A DNA stretch of 64,000 nucleotides, from the NCBI GenBank assembly GCA_014238905.1, contig JABAAE010000007.1, positions 246,607-310,606 of the forward strand, given 5' to 3'. Numbering within the stretch: position 1 is the first letter of the stretch; each line of letters opens with the position of its first letter. Positions 9,511 to 19,708 of the stretch are shown one piece after another. The translations under genes and the position numbers were made by a program. A model generated the notes under the pieces. It searched no databases and was not told the DNA's origin. It saw nothing but the letters and a program-made list of their open reading frames with translations. This stretch comes from Planctomycetota bacterium. GTDB taxonomy: Bacteria; Planctomycetota; Planctomycetia; Pirellulales; Pirellulaceae.

Positions 9511-12369
9511 ATGCCTCGTTACAATCCTGCGGAAATTGAACCAAAATGGCAAGCCTTCTGGGAACAAAAGAAGACTTTCCGTTCGCCGGAAATGCCAGAA
9601 TCTGAAAAAATCTATGTTCTGGACATGTTTCCCTACCCCAGTGGTAACGGTTTGCACGTTGGACACCCGGAGGGCTATACCGCGACAGACATACTTTGCC
9701 GATATTGGCGGATGCAAGGCAAATCCGTCCTGCATCCAATGGGATTTGATGCCTTCGGCCTTCCTGCTGAAGAATATGCAATTCGAACGAACACTCCTCC
9801 CAGAGAGTCAACAGAAGCCAACATCGCTACATTTCGACGCCAATTGAAAATGCTCGGGTTCAGCTACGACTGGGATCGGGAAATAGCAACCACCGACGTC
9901 GATTACTTTAAATGGACCCAATGGATATTCCTAGTTCTTTACGATACGTGGTTTGACCCCGAACAGAGCAAGGGACGCCCCATCTCTGAGTTGCCGATTC
10001 CTGAAGATGTGGCAAGACTCGGAGAGACAGCCACACGACAATATCAGGACGAATTTCGACTGGCCTATCTTGATGATGCCCTTGTCAATTGGTGCCCAAA
10101 GCTTGGAACGGTGCTGGCCAACGAAGAAGTCATTGATGGCCGAAGTGAACGGGGAGCCCATCCCGTCACACGCATGCCATTACGACAATGGATGCTCCGA
10201 ATTACAAAATACGCGGAACGCCTGGAAGACGATCTTGCAATGGTCGATTGGCCAGAGGGTATCAAAAAACTGCAATCCGACTGGATCGGAAAGAGCACCG
10301 GTGCCGAGGTCGATTTCTTCATCGGGGATCCTGACCACATTGATCGATGGCAATCTAGCCGCCAAGCCAATCCTGAGGGATTTCCCCGGAAACCGGGAGA
10401 GGATGCTCTTCGGATTTATACAACTCGTCCGGACACACTGTTCGGTGCCACGTACATGGTGATCGCTCCAGAACATCCTTTTGTAGAACGGCTGACGACG
10501 GCCCCACTACAGGACGAAGTTCAACAGTATTGCGAGGCAGCAGCGAATAAAAGCGATCGCGACCGTCAGGATGACAAAAAAGAAAAGTCCGGCGTCTTTA
10601 GCGGATCTTATGCAATCAATCCGGTCAACGGTGCCAAAGTACCCATTTGGATCGCCGATTATGTGCTGATCAGTTACGGCACCGGTGCCATTATGGCTGT
10701 GCCAGCCCACGACCAACGTGACTTTGAATTTGCCAAGAAATACGATATTCCCATTTTGTCAGTGGTCGCTCCCACCGAAACCATTCAATCGCCAACCGAT
10801 TATCAAGAAATTCTCGCCGGTAAACAATGCTATGCCAAACATGGCAAGGCAATCAACAGTGGCAGGTACGATGGCCTAACCACCCAACAATGCAAATCCC
10901 AGATGATCGAGGACCTTGCCAGGACATGTGTCGGGAAAGAAGCGGTCAATTTCAAGTTACGAGACTGGTTGTTCAGTCGACAGAGATTCTGGGGTGAACC
11001 GTTTCCGATCCTCCATGAACTGGACGACGACGGAAAGCCTAATGGTCTGATGCGTGGTGTCGATCCTGCCGATTTGCCGGTCGATTTACCTCACTTGGAA
11101 GACTATAAACCGCACGGCCGCCCCGAACCCCCTTTGGCCAAGGCGGATGATGAATGGCTTTTTCCGGTCATTGATGGCAAACGCTATCGAAGGGAAACCA
11201 ATACGATGCCCCAGTGGGCGGGATCCTGTTGGTACTTCCTTCGATTTATCGATCCTGAAAACAGCTCGGTTTTCGTAGATCCAGAAAAAGAAAAAGCCTG
11301 GATGCCGGTTGATCTTTATGTTGGTGGCGCTGAGCACGCCGTACTCCATCTTCTGTACGCACGTTTTTGGCACAAAGTCCTGTTTGACCGAGGGCATGTC
11401 TCGTCAGCTGAACCATTTCAGCGTCTGGTCAACCAAGGGATGATCCTCGGCGAATATGAATACTTTGGCTCTAAAGATGCCGATGGCAACTGGGTCGCCG
11501 CCGATCAGGTAAAAATATCAGCAGCCGGAGAAAAAACCTTCAGCTGCAATCTGCAAACCCAACAGCCATACGAAGTCGTCCGTTTTCAAAATAACGAGAT
11601 CGAAAAAGTGGGTGGCCAATTTGTGCTCAAGAGTGACCATTCGGTTTCTGTCAAAGCTACCGCGGAGAAAATGGCAAAAAGTCGCGGAAATGTCATCAAT
11701 CCGGATTCCATAGTCGATGCGTATGGTGCCGACACGCTGAGACTCTACGAGATGTTCATGGGACCGCTGGAACAAACCAAACCGTGGAATATGGATAGTG
11801 TCGGCGGAGTCCGTAATTTCCTCGGCCGCGTCTGGAGGATGATTATCGACGACAATTCAGAAAACATCTCTCTGAATGTAGCGGTCAAAGATGTTCAGCC
11901 TTCAGATGAACAGAACCGAATGCTCCACAAGACCATCAAGGCGATTACTCAAGATACGGAATCATTGGGCTACAACACAGCCATCGCAAGAATGATGGAA
12001 TTTGTCAATTTCTTTACGCGGGAAAGCACGCGGCCACTGAGTGTCATGAAGTCTTTTGTGAAGCTTGTTTCACCCTATGCGCCGCATCTTGCGGAAGAGC
12101 TCTGGCAAACATTAGGGCACACAGAGTCTATCGCGTACGAACGTTGGCCTGAATTTGATGAAAACCTGACCCGAGACGCGTTGGTCGAAATTCCCATCCA
12201 AATCAAAGGGAAAATCAAGGCCAAGATCCAGGTTCCCATCGGGCTATCCAAAACCGAGTTGGAATCGGAAGCTAGAAAACACGAGAAAATCGATTCATTG
12301 ATTGCCGATCTGGAAATCATCAAAGTGATTGCCGTACCGGATCGCATGGTCAATTTTGTAGTCAAGTAA
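9511..12369 (+). CDS. leuS: Leucyl-tRNA synthetase
   Basis: Class I aminoacyl-tRNA synthetase charging tRNA-Leu. Seen in 952 residues: the HIGH-type motif '[15 protein letters not shown]' near residue 45, the CP1 editing domain with '[19 protein letters not shown]', a long leucine-specific insertion before the catalytic end, and the KMSKS-type motif 'KMAKSRGNV' near 720. The start '[14 protein letters not shown]' at 9511 matches the usual N-terminus and has AAAGGG four bases upstream; an in-frame ATG at 9460 only adds a Lys/Gln-rich leader. The length is at the high end for bacterial LeuS because of insertions. Confidence 0.97.
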   Translation: MPRYNPAEIEPKWQAFWEQKKTFRSPEMPESEKIYVLDMFPYPSGNGLHVGHPEGYTATDILCRYWRMQGKSVLHPMGFDAFGLPAEEYAIRTNTPPRESTEANIATFRRQLKMLGFSYDWDREIATTDVDYFKWTQWIFLVLYDTWFDPEQSKGRPISELPIPEDVARLGETATRQYQDEFRLAYLDDALVNWCPKLGTVLANEEVIDGRSERGAHPVTRMPLRQWMLRITKYAERLEDDLAMVDWPEGIKKLQSDWIGKSTGAEVDFFIGDPDHIDRWQSSRQANPEGFPRKPGEDALRIYTTRPDTLFGATYMVIAPEHPFVERLTTAPLQDEVQQYCEAAANKSDRDRQDDKKEKSGVFSGSYAINPVNGAKVPIWIADYVLISYGTGAIMAVPAHDQRDFEFAKKYDIPILSVVAPTETIQSPTDYQEILAGKQCYAKHGKAINSGRYDGLTTQQCKSQMIEDLARTCVGKEAVNFKLRDWLFSRQRFWGEPFPILHELDDDGKPNGLMRGVDPADLPVDLPHLEDYKPHGRPEPPLAKADDEWLFPVIDGKRYRRETNTMPQWAGSCWYFLRFIDPENSSVFVDPEKEKAWMPVDLYVGGAEHAVLHLLYARFWHKVLFDRGHVSSAEPFQRLVNQGMILGEYEYFGSKDADGNWVAADQVKISAAGEKTFSCNLQTQQPYEVVRFQNNEIEKVGGQFVLKSDHSVSVKATAEKMAKSRGNVINPDSIVDAYGADTLRLYEMFMGPLEQTKPWNMDSVGGVRNFLGRVWRMIIDDNSENISLNVAVKDVQPSDEQNRMLHKTIKAITQDTESLGYNTAIARMMEFVNFFTRESTRPLSVMKSFVKLVSPYAPHLAEELWQTLGHTESIAYERWPEFDENLTRDALVEIPIQIKGKIKAKIQVPIGLSKTELESEARKHEKIDSLIADLEIIKVIAVPDRMVNFVVK

Positions 12370-12747
12370 TCTTCACGATGACTGCATCCCATGCAACTGC
12401 ACCCTAGGACGCGTTTCTTTGACAACAAAGCCACCAGAGGCAATGAACTTTGCCTGGTGGCTCGTAGATAAACTCGTCGATTAAGATGAAACGTTCAATC
12501 GTCTTGCCGGTACGCTCCGATTTCTCTTGGACAAATCCTACCACTGGCCGAGTCATCAGTGCCGCCAACCCGGCTCTCTCTTCAAATATCTACTGGGAAT
12601 TCATCAATAGGCTGGTCGTTGGGCAATGACCAAACCGCGGGTCGAGAATTTAGATCTGGACTGGTGATGGGCAGGACGGCCAATCAAACGGCTACGACAA
12701 AGCCCTTGCATGGTGGTCTCCACCTGATTAGCGGCCGAATCGGTGGA
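12370..12747. other. Spacer after leuS with an imperfect hairpin
   Basis: An inverted repeat at 12430-12461 (GCCACCAGAGGCA / TGCCTGGTGGC, one bulge, 8-base loop) lies 61 bases after the leuS stop and could terminate its transcript, although no T-run follows. Nothing else recognisable is seen up to the end of the minus-strand zinc-ribbon gene. Confidence 0.4.
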
Positions 12748-12975
12748 TTACCGGGGACGAAGATGATTCTCTCCACCTACCGGAGAACCTGACTTGATTT
12801 CGGTTTCAATAATCCAAACGTCCATTCGATCGCATGCCTCTCCCGGTTCGTGCTCTGAATCACGGGCAATAAAGGCAGACTCACAATGTCGGCAGCGAGT
12901 TGCCTTTTCCAACAATTGAATCGGGAGATTTTGTCGACGGGCGCAGCGAGGGCAGCTTTGAATAAAAAAGGTCAT
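12748..12975 (-). CDS. Small zinc-ribbon protein, hypothetical
   Basis: The 75-residue product carries CPRC near its N-terminus and CRHC about 20 residues later, spaced as in a two-knuckle zinc ribbon of the kind common at the N-termini of planctomycete proteins. The rest is acidic and ends in a Gly/Pro/Arg-rich stretch. ATG 12975 gives 'MTFFIQSCPRC'; in-frame GTG 12984 and TTG 12987 are alternatives, and no clear ribosome-binding site decides. Function unknown; it could also be the remnant of a longer zinc-ribbon protein. Confidence 0.5.
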   Translation of the reverse strand: MTFFIQSCPRCARRQNLPIQLLEKATRCRHCESAFIARDSEHEPGEACDRMDVWIIETEIKSGSPVGGENHLRPR

Positions 12976-13526
12976 CCTTGACACCAATTTGTTTCGGTTA
13001 CCGGTTCAATCCATGAACAACGGAGTAGCAAGCAAAATTTAGAAATTGGAATATAAACCAGATTAGGGAATGATTACAAAGTGAATTTTCTATTTGACAG
13101 TCATAGTGCTATCACTTTGATATTGAATGGATGACAAAGTCCCGCTGAAAGTCACAAAAATACCAATTATTCGTCATAGTTGTCGTTTCTCTCCCAATGC
13201 CAAGCGGCACGTTGCAAAAAACCATCATCCGATTCTGACGATTAGGCGACCTGGAAATTAACCACCAGCGACAACCCAAATTTTTTTGCTATGGAAAATG
13301 AAAGATGAGCTAAAGTTCATCTGATAATTGGCATCTAACGGTTTTTCGACCGTTAGGTATGAATCAATGCCTCTCCCGTCCAGTCGCAATCCTCGGCAGC
13401 GATTTGGTCCGGTATCAATAATCTTGGTATTCGGCACCGAGCAGCTTGACTGCGGTCCAGCACGGGAACGACACACGATTCACACACCCCGTAACTATTC
13501 CAATCAACAATTGGAACGATGGTCAA
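12976..13526. other. Long A/T-rich spacer
   Basis: About 550 bases. The left part is A/T-rich (13000-13170) and could hold promoters for both flanking small genes. No repeat, RNA or protein similarity was recognised; the short open frames here lack plausible starts or composition. Confidence 0.35.
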
Positions 13527-13865
13527 ATGAACTGCACTACCCTTGCTGAACATGTGAAGCGACTTCAACCTGAGGCTTCCACCAGAGATATTGCCAGATT
13601 ATGTTTGCTTTTAAGTAATGCGGTTGAAGAGGTAGATGAACTGGATAATCCCGAATGCCTTGAAGATACATGGAATGAAATCAGTTTACGGCTGCAAGCA
13701 GCAACCGACCAACACGCTGCCATGACCGAAGAACTGGAAGCGCTTGCACGATCAGATCCGCGTAGGTTCACCCCGGACCAAATCTGGATCTTAATCCGCG
13801 CTATCAAAGTTCAAAGTCAGGTTTTACGACTCTACGTTGGAGATCCGGCTTGCGACATGGTGTAA
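13527..13865 (+). CDS. Small hypothetical protein
   Basis: A 112-residue soluble, acidic and probably helical protein ('MNCTTLAEHVKRLQPEAS...'), containing 'NAVEEVDELDNPECLEDTWNEISLRL' in two parts and an 'RRFTPDQIWILIRAIKVQSQVLRLYVGD' end. No family recognised. ATG 13527 is chosen because the upstream in-frame extension (to 13446) has spacer-like composition. No clear Shine-Dalgarno. Coding is supported by composition only. Confidence 0.5.
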   Translation: MNCTTLAEHVKRLQPEASTRDIARLCLLLSNAVEEVDELDNPECLEDTWNEISLRLQAATDQHAAMTEELEALARSDPRRFTPDQIWILIRAIKVQSQVLRLYVGDPACDMV

Positions 13866-14540
13866 TCACCTTCTTCGCGGCGTATTACTTCGGGACACCT
13901 CTAACACAACAATACTTGTATCTCGAAGTATCAATTGAGACTAACGCCAATTCTTCAGTTAGTTTCATTGCCATCACATCGGGCCCACAAGTCAACGCCT
14001 TTCCGTCTGTTTTGGCATCTATTTTGAGGCAGTGCCTCTTGCATTCGCTCTTCCTCTTTCCTTCCCTATGCTTCCGCCCATTCAGCGCTTCCGCCCATTC
14101 AGCGCTTCCGCCCATTCAGTTTCATTTGCCAGGGCTGGGATAATGGTCGTAAAAAACGAATACGGCCTAGAGCCTGTTTGACCCACAACGATGCTCTCAG
14201 TAAATGGTGCGTGGGTACCTCTTGCCTGCAGCTCGTCACAGACTTGGACAGCTTTTTACGTGCACCGCTCCCTGATCGTCCCTGGGTGTTCGCAAGAGGC
14301 TAAGTCATTGGGCAAATTGTGATTCGTCAACAGTCGTTGCAGCACCCACAGCCGAAGACTTTGTAACATCAATCTGAAGTATTCGAGGTGCATCCACTCC
14401 CAGTTCGAATCCGCGGGCGATTAGAATCGTTCAACCTCCTGTCCAATCTTCAGATTCATCTTCTCCGCAGGCCGACTTATTCTTAAACTGTCAACAGACG
14501 GTATCCCATCAATCATTGCCTTTCCCCTTGGAGCAGACCC
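13866..14540. other. Spacer with a triple 17-bp repeat
   Basis: 675 bases without a convincing gene. It contains three tandem 17-bp units (14070-14120) and an inverted repeat around 14180-14215 (ACCCAC...GTGGGT-like arms). A minus-strand frame across 14060-14230 reads as protein-like but is interrupted and matches nothing I recognise, so decayed coding sequence is possible. Confidence 0.4.
14070..14120 (+). repeat. Three tandem 17-bp units
   Basis: GCTTCCGCCCATTCAGC repeated three times, identical apart from the last base of the third unit. 17 bp is not a multiple of three, which fits non-coding sequence. Such arrays arise by slippage and vary between strains. Confidence 0.95.
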
Positions 14541-15458
14541 ATGCGAGACAACGTCCGGTCCCGGCTAATCCACTTGATCATTGGCCTAGTATTGTTGATT
14601 GCATTTCCTTGTCTGGGAAAAGCTCAGGAAGATGGCAACTCTTCCCCGGATAGCCCTCCGCAGCCTACCGGTATCAAGGTCACCTCATTTGAAGAGCTGG
14701 TAAATGTATTTAAGACCCGCAACATCGCTATTGAGTCCAATTCAAAAAACCAGGTGATTCAAATCAATGCCAGCCAGGACGATTCTCGATCCGTTTTGGT
14801 GATCAAGTGGGACAATAAAAACGGCGTCATTCACTACATCCAGGTCATGCCACTGATTCTCAAGGAAGAACAAGAGGCCCTCTTTCTCCAGTCTGCTGCG
14901 ATTTTGAATCATGGATTTCTTTTTCCCGGGATTGGTATCAATCCGGTCAATCATGGTACCTACTACCGGTTGTCTCTTCCCATTTCCCCCCGGGGGTACC
15001 TTTGGGATTTCGAAGTCATTACTTTCACCCGGTTTACCATGAACAAGGCCGCCGAATTTCTTCCGACCCTCACGGCGGTTTTGGACGGCAAAATTGAGGT
15101 CAAGGACACCCTAACGGCTCATCAACAACACCTCAAAGCCTTGGCAAAATCGCGAATAGTTTCCAACATCTTTACGCGAAAGTATTCGACCCAAGCGTTG
15201 GGAAGCGAATGGATTTTGGATTTTAAAAAAGAGACGGTTCAGCTTCTCCGCGATGGAAAACTGGCGATTCAGTCAAATTATTCGGTGAATAACAATCAGC
15301 TTACTTTTACCGATACCGCAGGCCCGCTGGCTAGCAAAGACGCGGCTACCTATCAATATCGACTGGATCAGGACAGGCTCATTTTTGATGTCGTCAATGA
15401 TACCTCCAGTGGACGCACCAAGGTCATCACCGGAGATCTCTGGACACTCACCAAATAG
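14541..15458 (+). CDS. Secreted hypothetical protein with YbjN/chaperone-like domain
   Basis: The 305-residue product begins with a signal peptide ('RLIHLIIGLVLLIAFPCLGKAQ', cleavage after GKA). Residues about 45-185 ('TSFEELVNVFKTRNIAIES' onward) have the spacing of YbjN or type III chaperone-like domains, which bind partner proteins, but this is a fold-level guess. The C-terminal part (about 205-305, 'TQALGSEWILDFKKETVQLL' to 'VITGDLWTLTK') looks like a small beta-barrel repeat. The ATG at 14541 starts directly with the signal sequence. No operon partner: a long spacer lies upstream and a convergent porin gene downstream. Confidence 0.65.
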   Translation: MRDNVRSRLIHLIIGLVLLIAFPCLGKAQEDGNSSPDSPPQPTGIKVTSFEELVNVFKTRNIAIESNSKNQVIQINASQDDSRSVLVIKWDNKNGVIHYIQVMPLILKEEQEALFLQSAAILNHGFLFPGIGINPVNHGTYYRLSLPISPRGYLWDFEVITFTRFTMNKAAEFLPTLTAVLDGKIEVKDTLTAHQQHLKALAKSRIVSNIFTRKYSTQALGSEWILDFKKETVQLLRDGKLAIQSNYSVNNNQLTFTDTAGPLASKDAATYQYRLDQDRLIFDVVNDTSSGRTKVITGDLWTLTK

Positions 15459-15789
15459 CGCAAGAATGATCTGCCACCATATTGCCAAAAGAAACGATCT
15501 CTCTGTGCTCATTCCTTACACCAGGTTATCGAACCTGATCAATTTCATTCACACGAAACAGAAGCCCATCACAATCTGGTATCATCAGTCTGCCAGTGCC
15601 AATCTGAGCGGGCTCGCGTCATCGCTGCTCAGAAAATCTACCTATTGATTGCCATTACAAAATCGCTATCCGCAGGTCATCTTCGGGAAAAGAACTTAAA
15701 AGTGGGAACGCATTTTTTCTGCGTTCCCACCGTGACTGCAGTTTTCTTCGCTGGCAAAATTGTCGTATTGAGAAGCCAGTTTTTCGTTT
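15459..15789. other. Convergent spacer
   Basis: 331 bases between two convergent genes. Apart from the strong hairpin at 15702-15730 nothing recognisable is seen. Confidence 0.4.
15696..15730 (-). terminator. Intrinsic terminator of the porin gene
   Basis: Perfect 11-bp inverted repeat GTGGGAACGCA (15702-15712) / TGCGTTCCCAC (15720-15730) with a 7-base loop. On the minus strand it is followed by TTTTAAG. It lies 60 bases after the porin stop codon. Confidence 0.8.
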
Positions 15790-17217
15790 TTAGAAATCCA
15801 CCATGAACCGGGTTCCAATGATGTCGTAGTCACCACCGGTACCGATGGCTCCTTTATCGACAATACTCCCGTGGATGTAGTTAAACTGCATCCGAGCGTT
15901 CGGACTCCAGTACCAGTTCAGGCCCGCGGTGAGACTCTCCCCCTCACCACCGAGAACATTGTCAGAGTTGAAATCCGCCCAGGAATATCGAAAGGCAATT
16001 TGCCACGCTCCCAAACCTCTCTCACGACAGCCGTTCTCGGTATTAATCCAATAGAAGTTTTGCAATGGTTTGATACGAGAAAGCGTTCCGGACTTCCGGC
16101 TCCATGGCATGTGCTCTCCGGTCAGAAAATAGGAGGTGTAAACATAGCCACCGTAGAGATTAACATCCGGACCCATTCCTGCATCTCTGGAGAGCATGAT
16201 GGTCTGGTACTCCCCGCCAATCTGAAGGGAACCAAAATTCAATACCTTTTCGACGCCAAGCATGTCGTAATGATCGGCACCCGCAATCGCGCCGGTATCC
16301 AACCATCGACTCGCAGCCCGAGCCTCTGGCTTGGTGCGAAAACGGGCCTCGTTAGCATCCGGACCCACCGATCCATTGTCTGAGGGGGTGGATCCATCCG
16401 GAAATGCGAAATTGGATGAAACCGCGATATGCCCGTAGGAACGTCCATCAGAAGCTTCATCATACCACCATGTTTTCGCCAAACGACCCGCAACCTGTGG
16501 TTGCCAATGAGCGTTGGTGTAGTTGCCCTCGTCTTGAATTAAACGCTGATTGAAGACACCATAGCGCCAATTCCAAGCAAGATCTTCCGACACACCATAG
16601 GACTGAATACCAAGCCGACGAGCATCCTGATTAAATGACTCAATCACGAAAGGGCGTTCCAAAAATATGTTGAAACGACTGCTGTTTAAATGGTCTAAAC
16701 CAAAGGGGCGTTTTTGGTTACCAATCAAGATCTTTTGGAAGAACGGCAGAGAATTGAATCCCAACCATGCGTCACGAAATTCACTTTTATTTCCACCCGC
16801 AAACTCCATCTCAATCCGATATTCCATATTCGATGGCAGGTCGCCTCGAACACCAAATCGGACGCGGCGAAAACCAAGTCGGTCTTGGGGTCCAGCTCCA
16901 CCCTCCAGTGCATCAATTCCTGGTGAAGTTTCCGGAAATCCCCAGTAGTCCGCATGAACTCGTCCGACAAGCTTCATAGTAGCTGCCGAGGAACCAGGAG
17001 AAACCTTGGCTTTGATGTCACCTTCCAGAGAGCTCAGCTTGACAGATTGTTCTTCGATAGCCGTCTTCAGAGCAGCAAATTCATCAGTAATCGAATGACC
17101 CGCTGTAAAGCTTGCGAAAGAGCCGCGTCTTTCAGACAGATGATCTTCGGCAGCATCTTGTCCTAGAATAGGTTCACAAAACCAAACAATAAGTGTGATC
17201 GCAAACCCGAAACGCAT
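15790..17217 (-). CDS. OprP/OprO-type porin
   Basis: Outer-membrane beta-barrel of the phosphate-selective porin family; the substrate here is unknown. The 475-residue product has a signal peptide ('MRFGFAITLIVWFCEPILGQ'), a short coiled coil ('LKTAIEEQSVKLSSLEGDI' region), then a barrel with the family motifs 'GFRRVRFGVRGDLPSNMEYRIEMEF' (read in two parts) and 'ILIGNQKRPFGLDHLNSSR', ending in the outer-membrane signature terminal Phe (VDF). ATG 17217 is decided by AAAGGA five bases upstream; longer in-frame starts have no site. It is divergent from a sulfatase gene, suggesting uptake of sulfated or phosphorylated compounds, which is inference. Confidence 0.88.
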   Translation of the reverse strand: MRFGFAITLIVWFCEPILGQDAAEDHLSERRGSFASFTAGHSITDEFAALKTAIEEQSVKLSSLEGDIKAKVSPGSSAATMKLVGRVHADYWGFPETSPGIDALEGGAGPQDRLGFRRVRFGVRGDLPSNMEYRIEMEFAGGNKSEFRDAWLGFNSLPFFQKILIGNQKRPFGLDHLNSSRFNIFLERPFVIESFNQDARRLGIQSYGVSEDLAWNWRYGVFNQRLIQDEGNYTNAHWQPQVAGRLAKTWWYDEASDGRSYGHIAVSSNFAFPDGSTPSDNGSVGPDANEARFRTKPEARAASRWLDTGAIAGADHYDMLGVEKVLNFGSLQIGGEYQTIMLSRDAGMGPDVNLYGGYVYTSYFLTGEHMPWSRKSGTLSRIKPLQNFYWINTENGCRERGLGAWQIAFRYSWADFNSDNVLGGEGESLTAGLNWYWSPNARMQFNYIHGSIVDKGAIGTGGDYDIIGTRFMVDF

Positions 17218-17498
17218 TCGAATCCTTTCTATCATCTTCTCAACCGTACCGAATCCTTTCCAGCACTCTACAAGCGTATTTTCGGCATCAATAAAGTGAT
17301 TTTTTGGTGTCTCTCCCGTACCAGCTATAATCGGAAAAATCCGTATCACTTCAATCTTCGTGAGGAAATCGTTAAGGAAAAATGAATTTCGTCGGACCAC
17401 ACTTGGAAGGGAAATGGCAGTAAAATGCTGTTTTCGTGGGCAATTAAAATATCGGCCAATTTTTGGCCATTGCTAGCAAATCAAAAGAAAGAGAAACA

Positions 17499-18905
17499 GT
17501 GAACTTAACGAACTTGGCTTTTGTTGTTTGTTTTTTTTGGGGCGCCATCGGATATTCAGAAGATTCGTTAAACGTTGTGTTGTTTGTCACCGATGATCAG
17601 AGTCCCGATACTGGATGCTACGGAAACAAGGTCATCCAGACACCTAATCTTGATCAACTTGCCACCGAAGGAACCCGCTTTGATCGGGCATTTTGCACCA
17701 CGGCCAGTTGTAGCGCCAGTCGGTCAGTTATTCTTACAGGGCAATTCAATCACACCAATGGTCAATATGGACACGCACATTCCTATCACCATTTCAAAAC
17801 CAAAAAAGAGGTACGGTCGCTTTCGACCTACCTTTCAAAGGTCGGCTATCGTACCGCTCGAGTTGGAAAATTCCACGTCGCCCCAGAAGAACTCTATCCA
17901 TTCGATAGGGTGCTCAAGGGAAACTCCCGCCATCCAGTCGAGATGGCTAACCAATGTCAGGCATTCATCAGGGAGAAAAGTGAGAAACCATTTTTCCTTT
18001 ACTTCTGTACCTCAGATCCTCATCGAAGCGGTGAAACCTACCAGGACGACCCCAATCTACCGAACGCTTTTGGCAACCGGACTCAACCGCGGTCCGGTCT
18101 AAAAAAAATCTCCTATGACCCCGCCGAAGTCCTTGTTCCGGGCTTTTTGCCGGATACTCCGGTCTGCCGATCTGAATTGGCGCAGTATTACGAAAGTTGT
18201 TCCAGGATCGATCAGGGGCTCGGCGTTCTGATTAACGAACTCAAACGTGCTGGTGTTTACGATCAAACAGTCATTATTTTCACTTCCGATCACGGCATGG
18301 CTTTTCCTGGGGGGAAAACAACAGTCTACGAGGGTGGCCTTCGAGTGCCCTATGTAATCAGGCACCCACTGCTGAGGAGTCGTAATGGAGTATCGCAGGC
18401 AATGATCAGTCACGTCGACATTGTCCCCACCATTCTCGACATCGCAGGCGGCCTGGAAAAAAAATTGCCGCTGCATGGGCGGTCCATCCTGCCAGCAATT
18501 CGCACTCCTGATCCACAAAAATGGAACCGTGTTTTCGCTTCTCACACATTTCATGAAATAACCATGTACTACCCGATGAGAGTCGTCAGGAATTCCAAGT
18601 ACAAGCTCATCTGGAATATTGCCCACGGACTGCCGTACCCCTTTGCCAGCGATCTATGGGCAGCTCCCACTTGGCAGGATGTCTACAATAAAGGACCCAA
18701 TACCCTGTATGGCAAACGGTCGGTCAACGACTACATTCATCGGCCCGAATTTGAACTTTTCGATATCGAAAGCGATCCGGATGAATCAGTTAACCTTGCC
18801 AATGAGGCCAAGTACAAAACTGTTCTCAACCAACTAAAAGACGAGATGAAGCGATTCCAATCCCGGACAAAAGACCCGTGGAAACTGAAATGGAACTATG
18901 AATGA
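17499..18905 (+). CDS. Sulfatase, N-sulfoglucosamine sulfohydrolase-like
   Basis: Type I sulfatase that hydrolyses sulfate esters or sulfamates using formylglycine made from Cys. Seen in 468 residues: a signal peptide ('MNLTNLAFVVCFFWGAIGYS'), metal-binding 'VTDDQ' near 30-34, the maturation motif C71-S-A-S-R followed by SVILTG, and 'FTSDHGMAF' near 260. The 'QFNHTNGQYGH...HHF' segment after the active site resembles heparan N-sulfatases (SGSH family). GTG 17499 is preferred (AAAGAGA about 5 bases upstream) over TTG 17463, since it starts the signal peptide directly. A creatininase-family gene follows on the same strand. Confidence 0.88.
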   Translation: MNLTNLAFVVCFFWGAIGYSEDSLNVVLFVTDDQSPDTGCYGNKVIQTPNLDQLATEGTRFDRAFCTTASCSASRSVILTGQFNHTNGQYGHAHSYHHFKTKKEVRSLSTYLSKVGYRTARVGKFHVAPEELYPFDRVLKGNSRHPVEMANQCQAFIREKSEKPFFLYFCTSDPHRSGETYQDDPNLPNAFGNRTQPRSGLKKISYDPAEVLVPGFLPDTPVCRSELAQYYESCSRIDQGLGVLINELKRAGVYDQTVIIFTSDHGMAFPGGKTTVYEGGLRVPYVIRHPLLRSRNGVSQAMISHVDIVPTILDIAGGLEKKLPLHGRSILPAIRTPDPQKWNRVFASHTFHEITMYYPMRVVRNSKYKLIWNIAHGLPYPFASDLWAAPTWQDVYNKGPNTLYGKRSVNDYIHRPEFELFDIESDPDESVNLANEAKYKTVLNQLKDEMKRFQSRTKDPWKLKWNYE

Positions 18906-18973
18906 TCCCCATCATGATTCATGACTCCCAAAACGACCCAACTCCATAAAACCCTTTTTGATTGAGGAACACA

Positions 18974-19678
18974 TTGCCCTCCGTTCATATTCACCATCAC
19001 ACCCGCGCAGAATTCAGATCTCGCATCGATTCAAACGAAATCAGAGCGGCCATTATTCCAGTCGGCGCTATCGAGCAGCATCTGGAACATCTGAACATGG
19101 AACACGATTGGCGGAGTGTTCTCATGATCGCTGAAAAGGTTGCTGAAGAAATGTCACCCAACGTAGTGGTGGCTTCAGCCTTAATGGCTGGAATCAGCGA
19201 ACACCACATGAACCATCCTGGTACCCTGTCACTCAGACCCGCTACTTTTCTGGCAGTATTAACCGATCTAATTGACAGTATTGTTCGAACAGGGATCAAG
19301 AACATTCTGGTCTTGAATGGTCATGGCGGAAACACCGAGCCCTGTCGGGCAGTTTGGGATCAGCTACTGAGGCAATTCCAGGTCAATCTCCAATTTCTTC
19401 CCTATTGGGAAGTCCTGAATGAGGCAGACTCAGCCCTGCTGAAAACCAAAACAATACCTGGACATGCTCAGGAGTTCGAAACAGCCATTGCCTGTGCCTG
19501 GTTTCCGGAAAATATACGTCAACAATCCATGCAACAACAAGTCGATCAGTCACCACTGTCGGCGAATGCTGAAAATGGGAAAATTCTGCTGACACGAATT
19601 GTTGAACGCGTCAGCCAACGGGTTCAATCCATGACCTCCGGGGCAAACGTTGCCAAAACCCCAGCCTATTTTCCGTGA
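18974..19678 (+). CDS. Creatininase-family protein
   Basis: Metal-dependent amidohydrolase-like protein of the creatininase fold (234 residues). Typical features are 'IIPVGAIEQHLEHLNMEHDW' near the N-terminus, 'HHMNHPGTLSLRP', 'NILVLNGHGGNTEP' and 'GHAQEFETA', which hold the His/Asp/Glu metal ligands. The true substrate cannot be deduced; members hydrolyse creatinine, formamides or cyclic amides. TTG 18974 is chosen because GAGGA at 18964-18968 lies five bases upstream, whereas the in-frame TTG 18962 overlaps that site. The gap to the sulfatase is 68 bases, so co-transcription is likely. Confidence 0.82.
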   Translation: MPSVHIHHHTRAEFRSRIDSNEIRAAIIPVGAIEQHLEHLNMEHDWRSVLMIAEKVAEEMSPNVVVASALMAGISEHHMNHPGTLSLRPATFLAVLTDLIDSIVRTGIKNILVLNGHGGNTEPCRAVWDQLLRQFQVNLQFLPYWEVLNEADSALLKTKTIPGHAQEFETAIACAWFPENIRQQSMQQQVDQSPLSANAENGKILLTRIVERVSQRVQSMTSGANVAKTPAYFP

Positions 19679-19708
19679 CAAACCCTTCTTAAAAAAACAA
19701 GCTGCCAG

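Noticed and set aside
12400..12470. Strong leuS terminator
   Set aside because: The hairpin is clear but has a bulge and no T-run on the plus strand; reported only within the spacer entry.
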